From DATFJT01 sp965230755 (GTDB lineage: Bacteria; Bacteroidota; Bacteroidia; Chitinophagales; Saprospiraceae): 64,000 bases of DNA. The notes beneath the pieces were generated by a model. It saw only the letters and a program-made list of their open reading frames with translations, made no database searches and had not been told where the DNA came from. This document shows positions 27,491 to 36,300 of this stretch, one piece after another; position 1 is the first letter of the stretch; every line of letters begins with the position of its first letter. Position numbers and translations under genes: made by a program. The DNA is taken from positions 23,301 through 87,300 of the forward strand of contig CBDDLT010000009.1 in assembly GCA_965230755.1 (NCBI GenBank), read 5' to 3'.

Positions 27491-28558
27491 ATGGCAAAGT
27501 TTAGATCCGGAGTACTTCATGGAGATGAGATCACAGAAGTGTTAGCATATGCTAATGAAAACAATTTTGCTCTGCCGGCAGTAAATGTGGTCGGTACCAA
27601 TAGTACCAATGCTGTGCTTGAAACTGCCAAGGCGGTAAATTCACCAGTTATCGTTCAACTTTCAAATGGAGGTTCGAGTTTTTTCGCCGGTAAGGGCCTT
27701 AATAATGATGGGCAAGCTGCTGCCGTAGCAGGAGGAATTGCTGCGGCTAACCATGTGCACATTATGGCTAAAGCCTATGACGTCCCAGTAATCTTGCATA
27801 CGGACCATTGTGCTAGAAAGTTATTGCCCTGGGTGGATGGCTTGTTGGATGCCGGGGAAAAATTTTACAAGAAAACAGGATACCCTTTGTATTCCTCACA
27901 TATGTTGGACCTTTCTGAAGAAGAATTGGAGGCTAACATCAGTACTTGCGAAGAGTACTTGAAGAGAATGTCAGCAATAGGAATGACCTTGGAGATAGAA
28001 CTTGGTGTGACTGGAGGCGAGGAAGATGGGGTTGACAATACCGATGTCGATAGCTCCAAACTTTATACTCAACCAGAAGAAGTCGCGGAAGCTTATGAGC
28101 GTTTGAGCAAAATAAGTGATCGGTTTACGGTTGCAGCGGCATTTGGTAATGTACACGGTGTTTACAAACCGGGCAATGTAGAGCTGAAACCCATTATTTT
28201 GAAAAATTCCCAGGATTATATCAAAGAAAAGTACAATACTGGTGACCTTCCTGTCAATTTTGTTTTTCATGGAGGTAGTGGTTCTTCTAGAGAAGAAATC
28301 CGTGAAGCAATTAATTATGGAGCGATTAAGATGAACATTGATACGGATATGCAATGGGCATTTTGGTCAGGAGTTCGAGGATATAATGGTAAAAATGAGG
28401 CTTATCTTCAAAGTCAGATTGGAAATCCTGAAGGTGATGATAAACCCAATAAGAAGTATTACGATCCTAGAAAATGGCTTAGAGTTGCGGAGGAATCCTT
28501 TGTAGAGCGACTTAAAATAGCATTCGAGGATTTGAATTGTATGAATAGAAACGCCTAG
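27491..28558 (+). CDS. fbaA: Class II fructose-bisphosphate aldolase
   Basis: The 355-residue zinc-dependent aldolase cleaves fructose 1,6-bisphosphate into the two triose phosphates. Motifs are NEFALPAVNVVG-like at the N-terminus (NNFALPAVNVVG), the metal-binding VILHTDHCARK, LEIELGVTGGEEDGVDN, FGNVHGVYKPGNV, and the phosphate loop FHGGSGSSREEI, then KMNIDTDMQWAFW. Length and the long insert fit class IIA. With tpiA elsewhere in the window it completes two neighbouring glycolytic steps, although they are not in one operon. Confidence 0.95.
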   Translation: MAKFRSGVLHGDEITEVLAYANENNFALPAVNVVGTNSTNAVLETAKAVNSPVIVQLSNGGSSFFAGKGLNNDGQAAAVAGGIAAANHVHIMAKAYDVPVILHTDHCARKLLPWVDGLLDAGEKFYKKTGYPLYSSHMLDLSEEELEANISTCEEYLKRMSAIGMTLEIELGVTGGEEDGVDNTDVDSSKLYTQPEEVAEAYERLSKISDRFTVAAAFGNVHGVYKPGNVELKPIILKNSQDYIKEKYNTGDLPVNFVFHGGSGSSREEIREAINYGAIKMNIDTDMQWAFWSGVRGYNGKNEAYLQSQIGNPEGDDKPNKKYYDPRKWLRVAEESFVERLKIAFEDLNCMNRNA

Positions 28559-28630
28559 CTTAGTTTAACTTCTCTGAGTGTATTTAAACAATTAGTGCTT
28601 CGCTGATCCCGTATTATCTCTAATAATAGG

Positions 28631-28638
28631 TAAATTTG
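28631..28638 (+). promoter_or_regulatory. -7 box candidate for the ABC ATPase gene
   Basis: TAAATTTG matches TAnnTTTG exactly. It overlaps a possible TTG start, and its use would favour the later ATG starts at 28699 or 28720. Confidence 0.35.
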
Positions 28639-28698
28639 AAGGAGTCCCTAAACCGTATTGGTGACTCCATTAAATTATTTGAATCTCTGAGATCCAGT

Positions 28699-30045
28699 AT
28701 GGCAGGTGCCACCAATCATATGACAAATTCATCAGTATCCATTGAACTGGAGAACTTTTCTCTTTACTATGACATCTCAGTTCCTCTACTCAAAGAGGTG
28801 AATTATCGCTTTAAAGGAGGAAATATTTACGGCATTGTAGGTCCTTCGGGTCAGGGTAAAACAAGTTTGTTTCGAATGCTTTCTGGAATTGGTGCGTTTT
28901 ACGGTTTGAAAAATGACGGGAAATACGAAGTAAATTATTCCAATTCTGGTCCAAATGATCTCAAACGAAAATTGGCCTTTGTATTTCAACACACCGAAAA
29001 AGAACTCAATCCCATCCGAAAACTAAAATCACATTTTAATGATATTGGAGTCGATATAAATTCACCAGCTTTCAAGAATTTGCTAGAAAATTTTGGACTG
29101 GAATCCAGTTTATTGGACCACTACCCTTTCATGAACAGCGGAGGTCAAAATCAACGATTTGGCTGGTTGCTACACTGGTCTCAAGATCCCGATATACTTT
29201 TGCTGGATGAGCCGGTTGCACATGTGGATGTTGAACTAAAAAAAATACTTTCTCAAAAAATTAAGGATTTCGCCCGTCAAGAGGACAAGCTGGTTCTTGT
29301 TATTTCTCATGAGATGGAGTGGCTCTCTTCTCTTTGTGATAAAATTATCCGAATCGAGCGACAACAGCTGGTGGAAGTTGAAGAATATGAGGCGAATAAG
29401 ACTGTGATAGAATTAAAGAAGCCGGATGATAATATTCTACTCAAGGTCAGTAAGATTTCCTTTGGATATTTTGCCGATCAAAGCATTCTACACGACTTTA
29501 ATTTGAGTATTAAGATCGGCGAGCGCGTTGGCTTGAAGGGGACATCCGGCAAGGGAAAATCAACCTTGCTGAAGATCATTAATGGTGACTTAGAGCCTAG
29601 AGAAGGCAAGCTCGACTGGACAGTTACTGATAAAGCAGAACGTGTAGTCTTAGTAGGACAAAACAGTTATGAAGAGTTTAACCCTCTTTATAGCATCGAT
29701 AATACGCTAAAAGAATTTCGGAAAAAATTCAATTTTGGAGAAAAAGACCTTCATCTTCTCCTAGATCAATTTGGTCTCGAACTCGATGTATTACATCTTA
29801 AACCCTTAGAACTTTCCGGAGGTCAAATGCAAAGATTGGCATTGATTAAGGCACTGCTCATACGTCCTAAAATGCTATTGTTGGACGAAAGCTTTAATGG
29901 CATGGATGACGATCTTATTGAAGATATTACCGGGCAACTCATCGAATATTGTGATCGGGTAAAATGTGCTTTGGTTTTGGTCATGCACCGAGAGGAAATT
30001 TTACATAGAATTTGTCATCGGATCGTTGACATGGACAAATTATGA
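28699..30045 (+). CDS. ABC transporter protein with two ATP-binding domains
   Basis: Two complete nucleotide-binding domains are fused. Domain 1 has Walker A GPSGQGKTSL, signature NSGGQNQRF and Walker B ILLLDEP. Domain 2 has Walker A GTSGKGKSTL, signature ELSGGQMQRLAL and Walker B MLLLDES. No membrane segment is present and no permease or binding-protein gene is adjacent. The layout recalls the paired ATPases of peptide/nickel or ECF-type importers, but substrate is unknown. The frame extends upstream to a TTG at 28636; ATGs at 28699 and 28720 are both plausible, giving 448 or 441 residues. Confidence 0.85.
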   Translation: MAGATNHMTNSSVSIELENFSLYYDISVPLLKEVNYRFKGGNIYGIVGPSGQGKTSLFRMLSGIGAFYGLKNDGKYEVNYSNSGPNDLKRKLAFVFQHTEKELNPIRKLKSHFNDIGVDINSPAFKNLLENFGLESSLLDHYPFMNSGGQNQRFGWLLHWSQDPDILLLDEPVAHVDVELKKILSQKIKDFARQEDKLVLVISHEMEWLSSLCDKIIRIERQQLVEVEEYEANKTVIELKKPDDNILLKVSKISFGYFADQSILHDFNLSIKIGERVGLKGTSGKGKSTLLKIINGDLEPREGKLDWTVTDKAERVVLVGQNSYEEFNPLYSIDNTLKEFRKKFNFGEKDLHLLLDQFGLELDVLHLKPLELSGGQMQRLALIKALLIRPKMLLLDESFNGMDDDLIEDITGQLIEYCDRVKCALVLVMHREEILHRICHRIVDMDKL

Positions 30046-30131
30046 TCATAATATCAATAATACTCTGGGAAATACGTCCTTTAATAAAAGACTTGAATGT
30101 CGCTGAGCCGATATAAATCGTAGTTTTTTAT

Positions 30132-30139
30132 TAATTTTG
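30132..30139 (+). promoter_or_regulatory. -7 box candidate for the small membrane protein gene
   Basis: TAATTTTG matches TAnnTTTG, 20 bases before the ATG at 30159. Confidence 0.3.
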
Positions 30140-30158
30140 TTTTAGAACAGGCATTTCC

Positions 30159-30380
30159 ATGGAAAACCGCAAAAAATATATCATTCCGATTGTCGCTGTC
30201 ATCATCTTCAATCTTGCTGTTCTATTGTACTTAAATTTCACTGAAGGAGGAGAACAACTCTCAAGTAAAATATTGAGTGAAATAAACGAAAATCCTTACG
30301 ATCCCAGTGACAATAGATTTACTTATGTAGTTAGGAAGATTTTAAGAATTCTCAGCCAGATAGTAGATAAGTTTATTTGA
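30159..30380 (+). CDS. Small single-pass membrane protein, unknown function
   Basis: The 73-residue protein has a basic N-terminus (MENRKKY), one hydrophobic segment (IIPIVAVIIFNLAVLLYLNF) and a polar, partly basic tail. I do not recognise a family. Support for it being real is the ATG start with a -7-like box in front, the protein-like composition, and the free position between its neighbours. It may follow the ABC ATPase gene in the same transcript, but a transporter role is not shown. Confidence 0.55.
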   Translation: MENRKKYIIPIVAVIIFNLAVLLYLNFTEGGEQLSSKILSEINENPYDPSDNRFTYVVRKILRILSQIVDKFI

Positions 30381-30429
30381 TAGTTTGAGACTTTTTTGAC
30401 CTAATCATTAGTCAGCGCTTCCATCGTTA

Positions 30430-30753
30430 TTATCGAATGGCATACCTTTGCTCATCAGCAAACACTTCATAGTGTTTTACATTTTTTTCAAATTCAAGAA
30501 GGAATTTCTTGTCGTCAGGATAATACTTGGCAAGCTTATATTCGTTTCCAGCGAAATTTTTTATGACCTCCAGGTTCTTCCAATAAGTAATCAATGTAAA
30601 GTGAGCAACACCATTATCCACACCTCTCAGAAATGATAATTTTATAAACCCTTCCGTATTCTTATAATCGGGTATCGCTACATCTTTCATAAATTTCGTA
30701 TACTCCTCGTAGTCTTCGACTTTCGTTGTTCCATGCCAAATTCTCGCTATCAT
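30430..30753 (-). CDS. Antibiotic biosynthesis monooxygenase (ABM)-like dimeric alpha-beta barrel protein
   Basis: The 107-residue protein starts MIARIWHGTTKVEDYEEY and has the spacing of the ABM/dimeric alpha-beta barrel superfamily, with GFIKLSFLRG and HFTLITYWKNLEVIKNFAG as the central strands and helix. Small members act as monooxygenases, haem-degrading enzymes or stress proteins; the function here cannot be assigned. It stands alone on the minus strand with 388 bp upstream before the divergent repeat-protein gene. Confidence 0.75.
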   Translation of the reverse strand: MIARIWHGTTKVEDYEEYTKFMKDVAIPDYKNTEGFIKLSFLRGVDNGVAHFTLITYWKNLEVIKNFAGNEYKLAKYYPDDKKFLLEFEKNVKHYEVFADEQRYAIR

Positions 30754-31141
30754 TATTCCACTTTTACTGTTTAGATAATTGATCCGCTTTTCTGTTTTGC
30801 ATTTCTTGTTTCACAAGCTACTCCTCAATTAATAGAATTCAGAGCTAAAAATGAAAAAAGTTCAGGTCTACATTTCTCTTATTAGTAAAGCTAATAAATT
30901 CATGATCTCCTATGAAATTCTGAATTCTCAAGTGAGCACTCTGTTAAAGAATTGTTATATCTAATATTTTTTCCATACTTCAAAATATTCTAAAAAGCTG
31001 ACAACCTTTAGATTACATATTATATATAACAAAGGTTATATAGTTTTTCCTTTAGAAACGATATAATTTGCGCGCAATCCGACCAATCCTATTCCAATCT
31101 CTTTAAGTCGGATACATCTTTTTTAACCTAAAATTTTTATT
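30754..31141. other. 388-bp intergenic region upstream of the repeat protein
   Basis: There is no gene here. An inverted repeat AACCTTT (31003-31009) / AAAGGTT (31031-31037) precedes a promoter-like stretch ATATAATTTGCGC (about 31061-31073), close to the -7 motif with one extra base. This is a plausible control region for the gene at 31142. Confidence 0.4.
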
Positions 31142-33577
31142 ATGAAAAACTTTTTAGTTTTCACCTTAATGGTGTTTTACAGTGCCATGAGCTTTGCTCA
31201 TGTTAATTGCGCCGTAATCGAACTGATTTCGGCAACAAGTAATTCAATCACACTTTATGGACCCACAACCAACGATTGTGAAGATCACACTTATCAAATC
31301 GTGCAACGAGTGGCGGGAAGTACTGATCCATGGCAAAATTCTCTTTTTTCTCATTCTGTCAATGACAATCTAATTACCATAGGTGGATTAGAACCATGCA
31401 CAGCCTATGAATTTAGAATTTCTGTCTACTGTAACGGGGAAATTGTCGGTGGATGCCAAACATTCCCATACGAGACGGAATGTGTAATTGACTGCGAAGA
31501 TTGCCTTAATAATTTGGGTATTAAACATAAATATAATGGTTGCGAAGCGGAATTCGTCCTTGACTACAACAGTGGTACTTGTGGGGCTATTACTCCAATT
31601 TCTTACGATTGGGACTTCGGTTTCCCTGGTGGACAACAATCTGGCGGTTTCTTTATCTCCACTACTTTCCCACATGACGGAACTTTCAATGTCTGCGTTA
31701 CCTATACTTTCGAAATCGCGGAAACAGGTGAAATTTGTGTTGTAGAAACTTGTACCGATGTGGTGATTACAGATTGTGGAACCAATTGTGAGGAATGCCT
31801 CAACAATATGGGTATTAAACATGAATCTAATGGTTGCGAAGCGGAATTCGTCCTTGACTACAACAGTGGTACTTGTGGGGCTATTACTCCGATTTCTTAC
31901 GATTGGGACTTCGGTTTCCCTGGTGGACAACAATCTGGAGGTTTCTTTATCTCCACTACTTTCCCACATGACGGAACTTTTAATGTCTGCGTTACCTATA
32001 CTTTCGAAATCGTGGAAACAGGTGAAATTTGCGTTGTAGAAACTTGTACCGATGTGGTGATTACAGATTGTGGAACCAATTGTGAGGAATGCCTCAACAA
32101 TATGGGTATTAAACATGAATCCAATGGTTGCGAAGCGGAATTCGTCCTTGACTACAACAGTGGTACTTGTGGAGCTATTACTCCGATTTCTTACGATTGG
32201 GACTTCGGTTTCCCTGGTGGACAACAATCTGGAGGTTTCTTTATCTCCACTACTTTCCCACATGACGGAACTTTCAATGTCTGCGTTACCTATACTTTCG
32301 AAATCGTGGAAACAGGTGAAATTTGTGTTGTAGAAACTTGTACTGATGTGGTGATTACAGATTGTGGAACCAATTGTGAGGAATGCCTCAACAATATGGG
32401 TATTAAACATGAATCCAATGGTTGCGAAGCGGAATTCGTTCTTGACTATAACAGTGGTACTTGTGGAGCTATTACTCCAATTTCTTACGATTGGGACTTC
32501 GGTTTCCCTGGCGGACAACAATCTGGCGGTTTCTTTATCTCCACTACTTTCCCACATGACGGAACTTTCAATGTCTGCGTTACCTATACTTTCGAAATCG
32601 TGGAAACAGGTGAAATTTGCGTTGTAGAAACTTGCACCGATGTGGTGATTACAGATTGTGGATTCAATTGCGAAGATTGTACTACCCTCATTGATGTGCA
32701 AGTGATTGATCGCGACAGATGTGACTATACCTTATTAGCCAATTATGGTTTACAAGCTGGGTGTGGGCAAATATCCATTGACGGCTTTGACTGGGATTTC
32801 GGTTTCCCCGGTGGTCAGCAGACAGGTGGTGAAATCATCACTACTTCCTTCCCCAATGACGGTATATACTTTGTCACAGTAACGATGAGATTCACTATCG
32901 TTGAAACTGGTCAGCAATGCGAGTTAACCGTTACTACGCCTATCGAAGTAGAAGGCTGCGGATGTGGTGGATGTCTTCATGTCAATGGGCTTGAACTCAT
33001 TTCCGAAAAAGACTGTGCAGCTACAATTCTTTTCGACTTCAATATTGGAGAATGTCCTCCTCCAATTACGATCAATGGAGTTACTTGGACTATTGATGGT
33101 CAAGTCGTTCAAGTCTCTCCGTTCTATATGACTACTTTGACTTTTCCATGTGCTGGTACTTTCATTGTTTCAGCTACCATTTCATTCACAAATGGGCTCG
33201 GAGAAACTTGTAGATATACGATGACAGAAGAAATTACAGTAACGGCCTGTGATGAGCTTTGTTCGGAATCAGAAGATGGTGGATTTACAAATGGCAGATC
33301 AGCAGATACAGACCTGTCCAAAGCAATATCTACTGCTGAGTTCTCTCCTAATCCATTCACTCAGAGTGGTACATTTACTATCAATGTTCAGGAATCTTCC
33401 CATGCATTGATTAGAATTTTTGATATCAGTGGTAAACTCATTGTTTCCATGGATGAGGAGATGAAAGCAGGAATCAATAAATTGGATATCAACTTTGTTG
33501 ATAATCCTAGTGGAATTTATTTCTACACTATTGATACCTCTTCAGAACAATTGAGCGGAAAGATTATAAAACAATAG
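31142..33577 (+). CDS. Secreted repeat protein with six 98-residue PKD-like modules and T9SS sorting domain
   Basis: The 811-residue protein has a signal peptide (MKNFLVFTLMVFYSAMSFA), then a fibronectin III-like domain to about residue 115 (LEPCTAYEFRISVYC). Six modules of exactly 98 residues follow (residues 117-704). Modules 1-4 are nearly identical; each has C-x2-C near its start, SYDWDFGFPGGQQSGGF and TDVVITDC. Modules 5 and 6 have diverged but keep the register. A T9SS C-terminal domain closes the protein (STAEFSPNPFTQSGTF to SGKIIKQ). The paired cysteines suggest disulfide-stabilised extracellular beta-sandwiches. Ligand and role are unknown. Confidence 0.9.
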   Translation: MKNFLVFTLMVFYSAMSFAHVNCAVIELISATSNSITLYGPTTNDCEDHTYQIVQRVAGSTDPWQNSLFSHSVNDNLITIGGLEPCTAYEFRISVYCNGEIVGGCQTFPYETECVIDCEDCLNNLGIKHKYNGCEAEFVLDYNSGTCGAITPISYDWDFGFPGGQQSGGFFISTTFPHDGTFNVCVTYTFEIAETGEICVVETCTDVVITDCGTNCEECLNNMGIKHESNGCEAEFVLDYNSGTCGAITPISYDWDFGFPGGQQSGGFFISTTFPHDGTFNVCVTYTFEIVETGEICVVETCTDVVITDCGTNCEECLNNMGIKHESNGCEAEFVLDYNSGTCGAITPISYDWDFGFPGGQQSGGFFISTTFPHDGTFNVCVTYTFEIVETGEICVVETCTDVVITDCGTNCEECLNNMGIKHESNGCEAEFVLDYNSGTCGAITPISYDWDFGFPGGQQSGGFFISTTFPHDGTFNVCVTYTFEIVETGEICVVETCTDVVITDCGFNCEDCTTLIDVQVIDRDRCDYTLLANYGLQAGCGQISIDGFDWDFGFPGGQQTGGEIITTSFPNDGIYFVTVTMRFTIVETGQQCELTVTTPIEVEGCGCGGCLHVNGLELISEKDCAATILFDFNIGECPPPITINGVTWTIDGQVVQVSPFYMTTLTFPCAGTFIVSATISFTNGLGETCRYTMTEEITVTACDELCSESEDGGFTNGRSADTDLSKAISTAEFSPNPFTQSGTFTINVQESSHALIRIFDISGKLIVSMDEEMKAGINKLDINFVDNPSGIYFYTIDTSSEQLSGKIIKQ
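31490..32665 (+). repeat. Four tandem 294-bp direct repeats
   Basis: Copies begin at 31490, 31784, 32078 and 32372 and differ by only a few bases. Copy 1 is the most divergent at its start. Two diverged units of the same length continue to 33253. Confidence 0.97.
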
Positions 33578-33597
33578 TAATCCAGTTTTTAATTTTC

Positions 33598-33631
33598 AGA
33601 GGCTCTCTTAGTGAATAAGAGAGCCTCTTTT
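33598..33631 (+). terminator. Rho-independent terminator of the repeat-protein gene
   Basis: AGAGGCTCTCTTA and TAAGAGAGCCTCT form a perfect 13-bp stem with a GTGAA loop, followed by TTTT. It lies 20 bp after the stop. Confidence 0.9.
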
Positions 33632-33690
33632 AAATTGTTCTTATTTCCTCAAGCAAATTTTCAAAGATGATAACGAATGATTGGTCTATA

Positions 33691-34608
33691 TCACATCATC
33701 TTCTTGTTCCATCCATTCAGAAACTCTCTCGTGCTCATCATCTTTTTTCCCGAGTATTTAAGTTCTTCTATTTCCAGTACTCCATCTTTTGCAATAAGGT
33801 AAATGTTCTTATCGGTTACCAAAAAAGAACCTGGTTCAGCATCGGCATACCAAGAGGAATGAGCCCTGGCCTTGATCACTTTCATTTCTCCTTTTCCAAA
33901 AGGAATCCAAGCTCCAGGATACGGAGACATTCCGCGAACAAAATTGAACACTTCAGTAACAGGTTTATTAGGATCTAGCCTACAATTCTCCCTGAATATC
34001 TTAGGGGCATGACTTACCTCTTCTTCATTCTGTATTCTTAATTCTACTCTTCCGTCACGTATTTGCTCCGTTGTTTTCAATACCAACTCAGCCCCGAGAA
34101 TCATTAATCGATCGTGCAGTTCTCCCGCTGTTTCATCCTCTTTAATATCCGTCCTTACTTGATCAATGAGTTGGCCTGTGTCGATCTTATGATCAATAAA
34201 AAAAGTAGTACATCCCGTCTCTTTTTCTCCGTTGATGATGGCCCAATTGATGGGTGCTGCTCCTCTATATTTAGGTAAAAGCGAACCATGTAAATTGAAC
34301 GTGCCTAATTTAGGTAAGGACCACACTATTTCCGGAAGCATTCTAAAGGCTACAACGACTTGAAGGTCTGGTCTGAGGTCTTTAAGCTTAGCATTAAAAA
34401 CTTTAGATTTTAAGTTCTTGGGTTGTAGAACTTTGATACCTTTTTTCTCCGCGAATTGCTTAACAGGAGTCGATATTAAGGTTTTTTTACCCCTTCCCCC
34501 AAAACGATCAGGGGCAGTGACAACAGCCTTGACCTTGAAACCGTTCTCTACTAGAATCTCCAGACTAGGAACAGCAAATCCCGCAGAGCCAAAAAATACA
34601 ATATTCAT
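33691..34608 (-). CDS. fmt: Methionyl-tRNA formyltransferase
   Basis: The 305-residue enzyme formylates initiator Met-tRNA. It starts MNIVFFGSAGFAVPSLEILV and carries the formyltransferase motif LGTFNLHGSLLPKYRGAAPINWAI with the catalytic Asn-His and, downstream, the Asp in FIDHKIDTGQLI. The C-terminal domain includes FVRGMSPYPGAWIPF. Length is typical (about 310). No def gene is adjacent. It is the only minus-strand gene between the repeat protein and the OmpA-SPOR gene. Confidence 0.96.
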   Translation of the reverse strand: MNIVFFGSAGFAVPSLEILVENGFKVKAVVTAPDRFGGRGKKTLISTPVKQFAEKKGIKVLQPKNLKSKVFNAKLKDLRPDLQVVVAFRMLPEIVWSLPKLGTFNLHGSLLPKYRGAAPINWAIINGEKETGCTTFFIDHKIDTGQLIDQVRTDIKEDETAGELHDRLMILGAELVLKTTEQIRDGRVELRIQNEEEVSHAPKIFRENCRLDPNKPVTEVFNFVRGMSPYPGAWIPFGKGEMKVIKARAHSSWYADAEPGSFLVTDKNIYLIAKDGVLEIEELKYSGKKMMSTREFLNGWNKKMM

Positions 34609-34695
34609 TACTTATGAATTTATTATAATATCAATAATTTTACCATATTGGAGAGACAAAACTGCTGTTTTTTGATCATTTAATGATAAGAATTT

Positions 34696-36291
34696 ATGAA
34701 ATACTTTGGATTGGTTTTATTTTCTTCTTTTCTGATCACCAGTTTACTAGCACAAACCGATGTCAGCGTTGAAGGATACGTATTCGAACAAAAGAACCGA
34801 GGCTACCTCAATCAAGTGGAGATAAGTATTTCCGAACTTAAAACAGGACAAGAGCTATATTCAGGAGAAACCAATTTGGAAGGTTACTTCAGTTGCAGCG
34901 TTCCTGCCAATATGGAGTTCATTATTTCCGCCAAAAAAAGCGCCTTTCACACCTTAGTAAAAGACTTTTCATCGAAAAAAACAGATGATTCAAAATTATT
35001 TTTGAGCCTTGAGATGGAAAGGGAACCTGGGTATATATTTGAGGCGACATTAGCTCCTACAAGAGATTCTGATCATCCCGTAGACGCAATCATTGGAGCT
35101 AGAATAGAAATATATAACAATACAAAGGGTAAGCAGGAAGTATTAATTCCTTCGGCCACCTCCTATACCTTTAATCATCCTCTACTACCTGGGAATCACT
35201 ATACGATGTTGATTAGAAAGAAAGGCTTTTATAACAAGAGAATAGAGGCTTATGTTGATATTGAGGGATGTATACTGTGCTTTGAGGGCACCGGTGAAGT
35301 ACGACCGGGAGTAACCGATAATCTCACCGATGGTCTGACTAAGGGAAGCTTGCTCTCTAACATTGAAATGGAACCCATTGAATTGGGAAAGGGTATCGTC
35401 ATTCCTGATATTTATTATGATTATGATAAGGCCAATATTCGGTCAGATGCTAAGGCGATTTTGGATGAATTGATTGTTCTACTGAAAAACAATCCTGCAC
35501 TTATCGTTGAAATGGGATCGCATACTGATTCCAGAGGTAGAGATGAATACAACAGATCTTTGGCTGAAAAAAGAGCAGAAGCAGTTGTTGAATATCTTAT
35601 CGATGTAGGAAATATCAGACCTGTGCGCCTTTCCGCTTTTGGTTATGGGGAATCAGAAATCAAAAACAGGTGTCTAAATGGTGTCGCATGTAGTGAGGCC
35701 GAACACCAGGAAAATCGGAGAACTGAAATGAAGGTTGTTGGAATATTAGACTATGATCCGTTCCAAGACTTGACTTTAGAACAAATCATCATTCAGGAAA
35801 ATTCAGAAGCATTATTACAAGATATGATAGATGGCAGATCAGAACAAATACAAGCTGGAAGTTTTGATGATCTTCCGGAAGAAGTGAAGAGAGATATATT
35901 GAGAAGTCGCGGAGAAAAATACAATGATCAAAAGAATGAGGATAAAGAAGAGGTGAACCATGAGCAAATCATTGACTCTTCAGATGAAGATAATAGCCCG
36001 CCCAATGAACCGATTTCTTCGGAAGAAAAGTCTACTAATGATCAAAGTCAAAGCATAGAGCGAATCATGACTTTTGAAGATGGATTCGATGGATATTCTG
36101 TTTATCTTGGCAAGCTTCCCGGTCCAACTGAACATGTTGAAAATATGCTTCTGGAGAAACATGGTAAAATATATGAACGAGGAGCAGGTCGATATTATCT
36201 TGGAAAATTTGATTCGAAAAAGCAAGCCAAAAAATACTTGAAAAGCCTCACTCATATGTATCCCAGTGCTAAGGTGGAGTCAATCAAATAG
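34696..36291 (+). CDS. OmpA-family envelope protein with C-terminal SPOR domain
   Basis: The 531-residue protein has a signal peptide (MKYFGLVLFSSFLITSLLAQ), a carboxypeptidase-like regulatory (beta-sandwich) region with LEGYFSCSVPANMEF, and then an OmpA peptidoglycan-binding domain (about residues 235-350). In that domain IYYDYDKANIRSDAKAIL, MGSHTDSRGRDEYNRSLAEK and ENRRTEMKVVG are diagnostic. An acidic linker of about 100 residues leads to a C-terminal SPOR-like domain (GFDGYSVYLGKLPG, YYLGKFDSKKQAKKYLKSL). Both terminal modules bind the cell wall in known proteins. The gene ends 9 bp before rluF, so they may be co-transcribed. Confidence 0.88.
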   Translation: MKYFGLVLFSSFLITSLLAQTDVSVEGYVFEQKNRGYLNQVEISISELKTGQELYSGETNLEGYFSCSVPANMEFIISAKKSAFHTLVKDFSSKKTDDSKLFLSLEMEREPGYIFEATLAPTRDSDHPVDAIIGARIEIYNNTKGKQEVLIPSATSYTFNHPLLPGNHYTMLIRKKGFYNKRIEAYVDIEGCILCFEGTGEVRPGVTDNLTDGLTKGSLLSNIEMEPIELGKGIVIPDIYYDYDKANIRSDAKAILDELIVLLKNNPALIVEMGSHTDSRGRDEYNRSLAEKRAEAVVEYLIDVGNIRPVRLSAFGYGESEIKNRCLNGVACSEAEHQENRRTEMKVVGILDYDPFQDLTLEQIIIQENSEALLQDMIDGRSEQIQAGSFDDLPEEVKRDILRSRGEKYNDQKNEDKEEVNHEQIIDSSDEDNSPPNEPISSEEKSTNDQSQSIERIMTFEDGFDGYSVYLGKLPGPTEHVENMLLEKHGKIYERGAGRYYLGKFDSKKQAKKYLKSLTHMYPSAKVESIK

Positions 36292-36300
36292 TTAAAGCTT

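Noticed and set aside
30805..30817. CTTGTTTCACAAG as a parS site for the ParAB system
   Set aside because: It lacks the central ACGT of parS (TGTTTCACGTGAAACA-type) and the repeat is only four bases per arm.
31490..32665. Regular direct repeats as a possible CRISPR array
   Set aside because: The unit is 294 bp, coding in frame, and has no unique spacers.
31388..32701. A 437-codon open frame antisense to the repeat protein
   Set aside because: It exists because four identical 294-bp units have no stop in that antisense frame. It has no start context, and the sense product has a signal peptide and a sorting domain.
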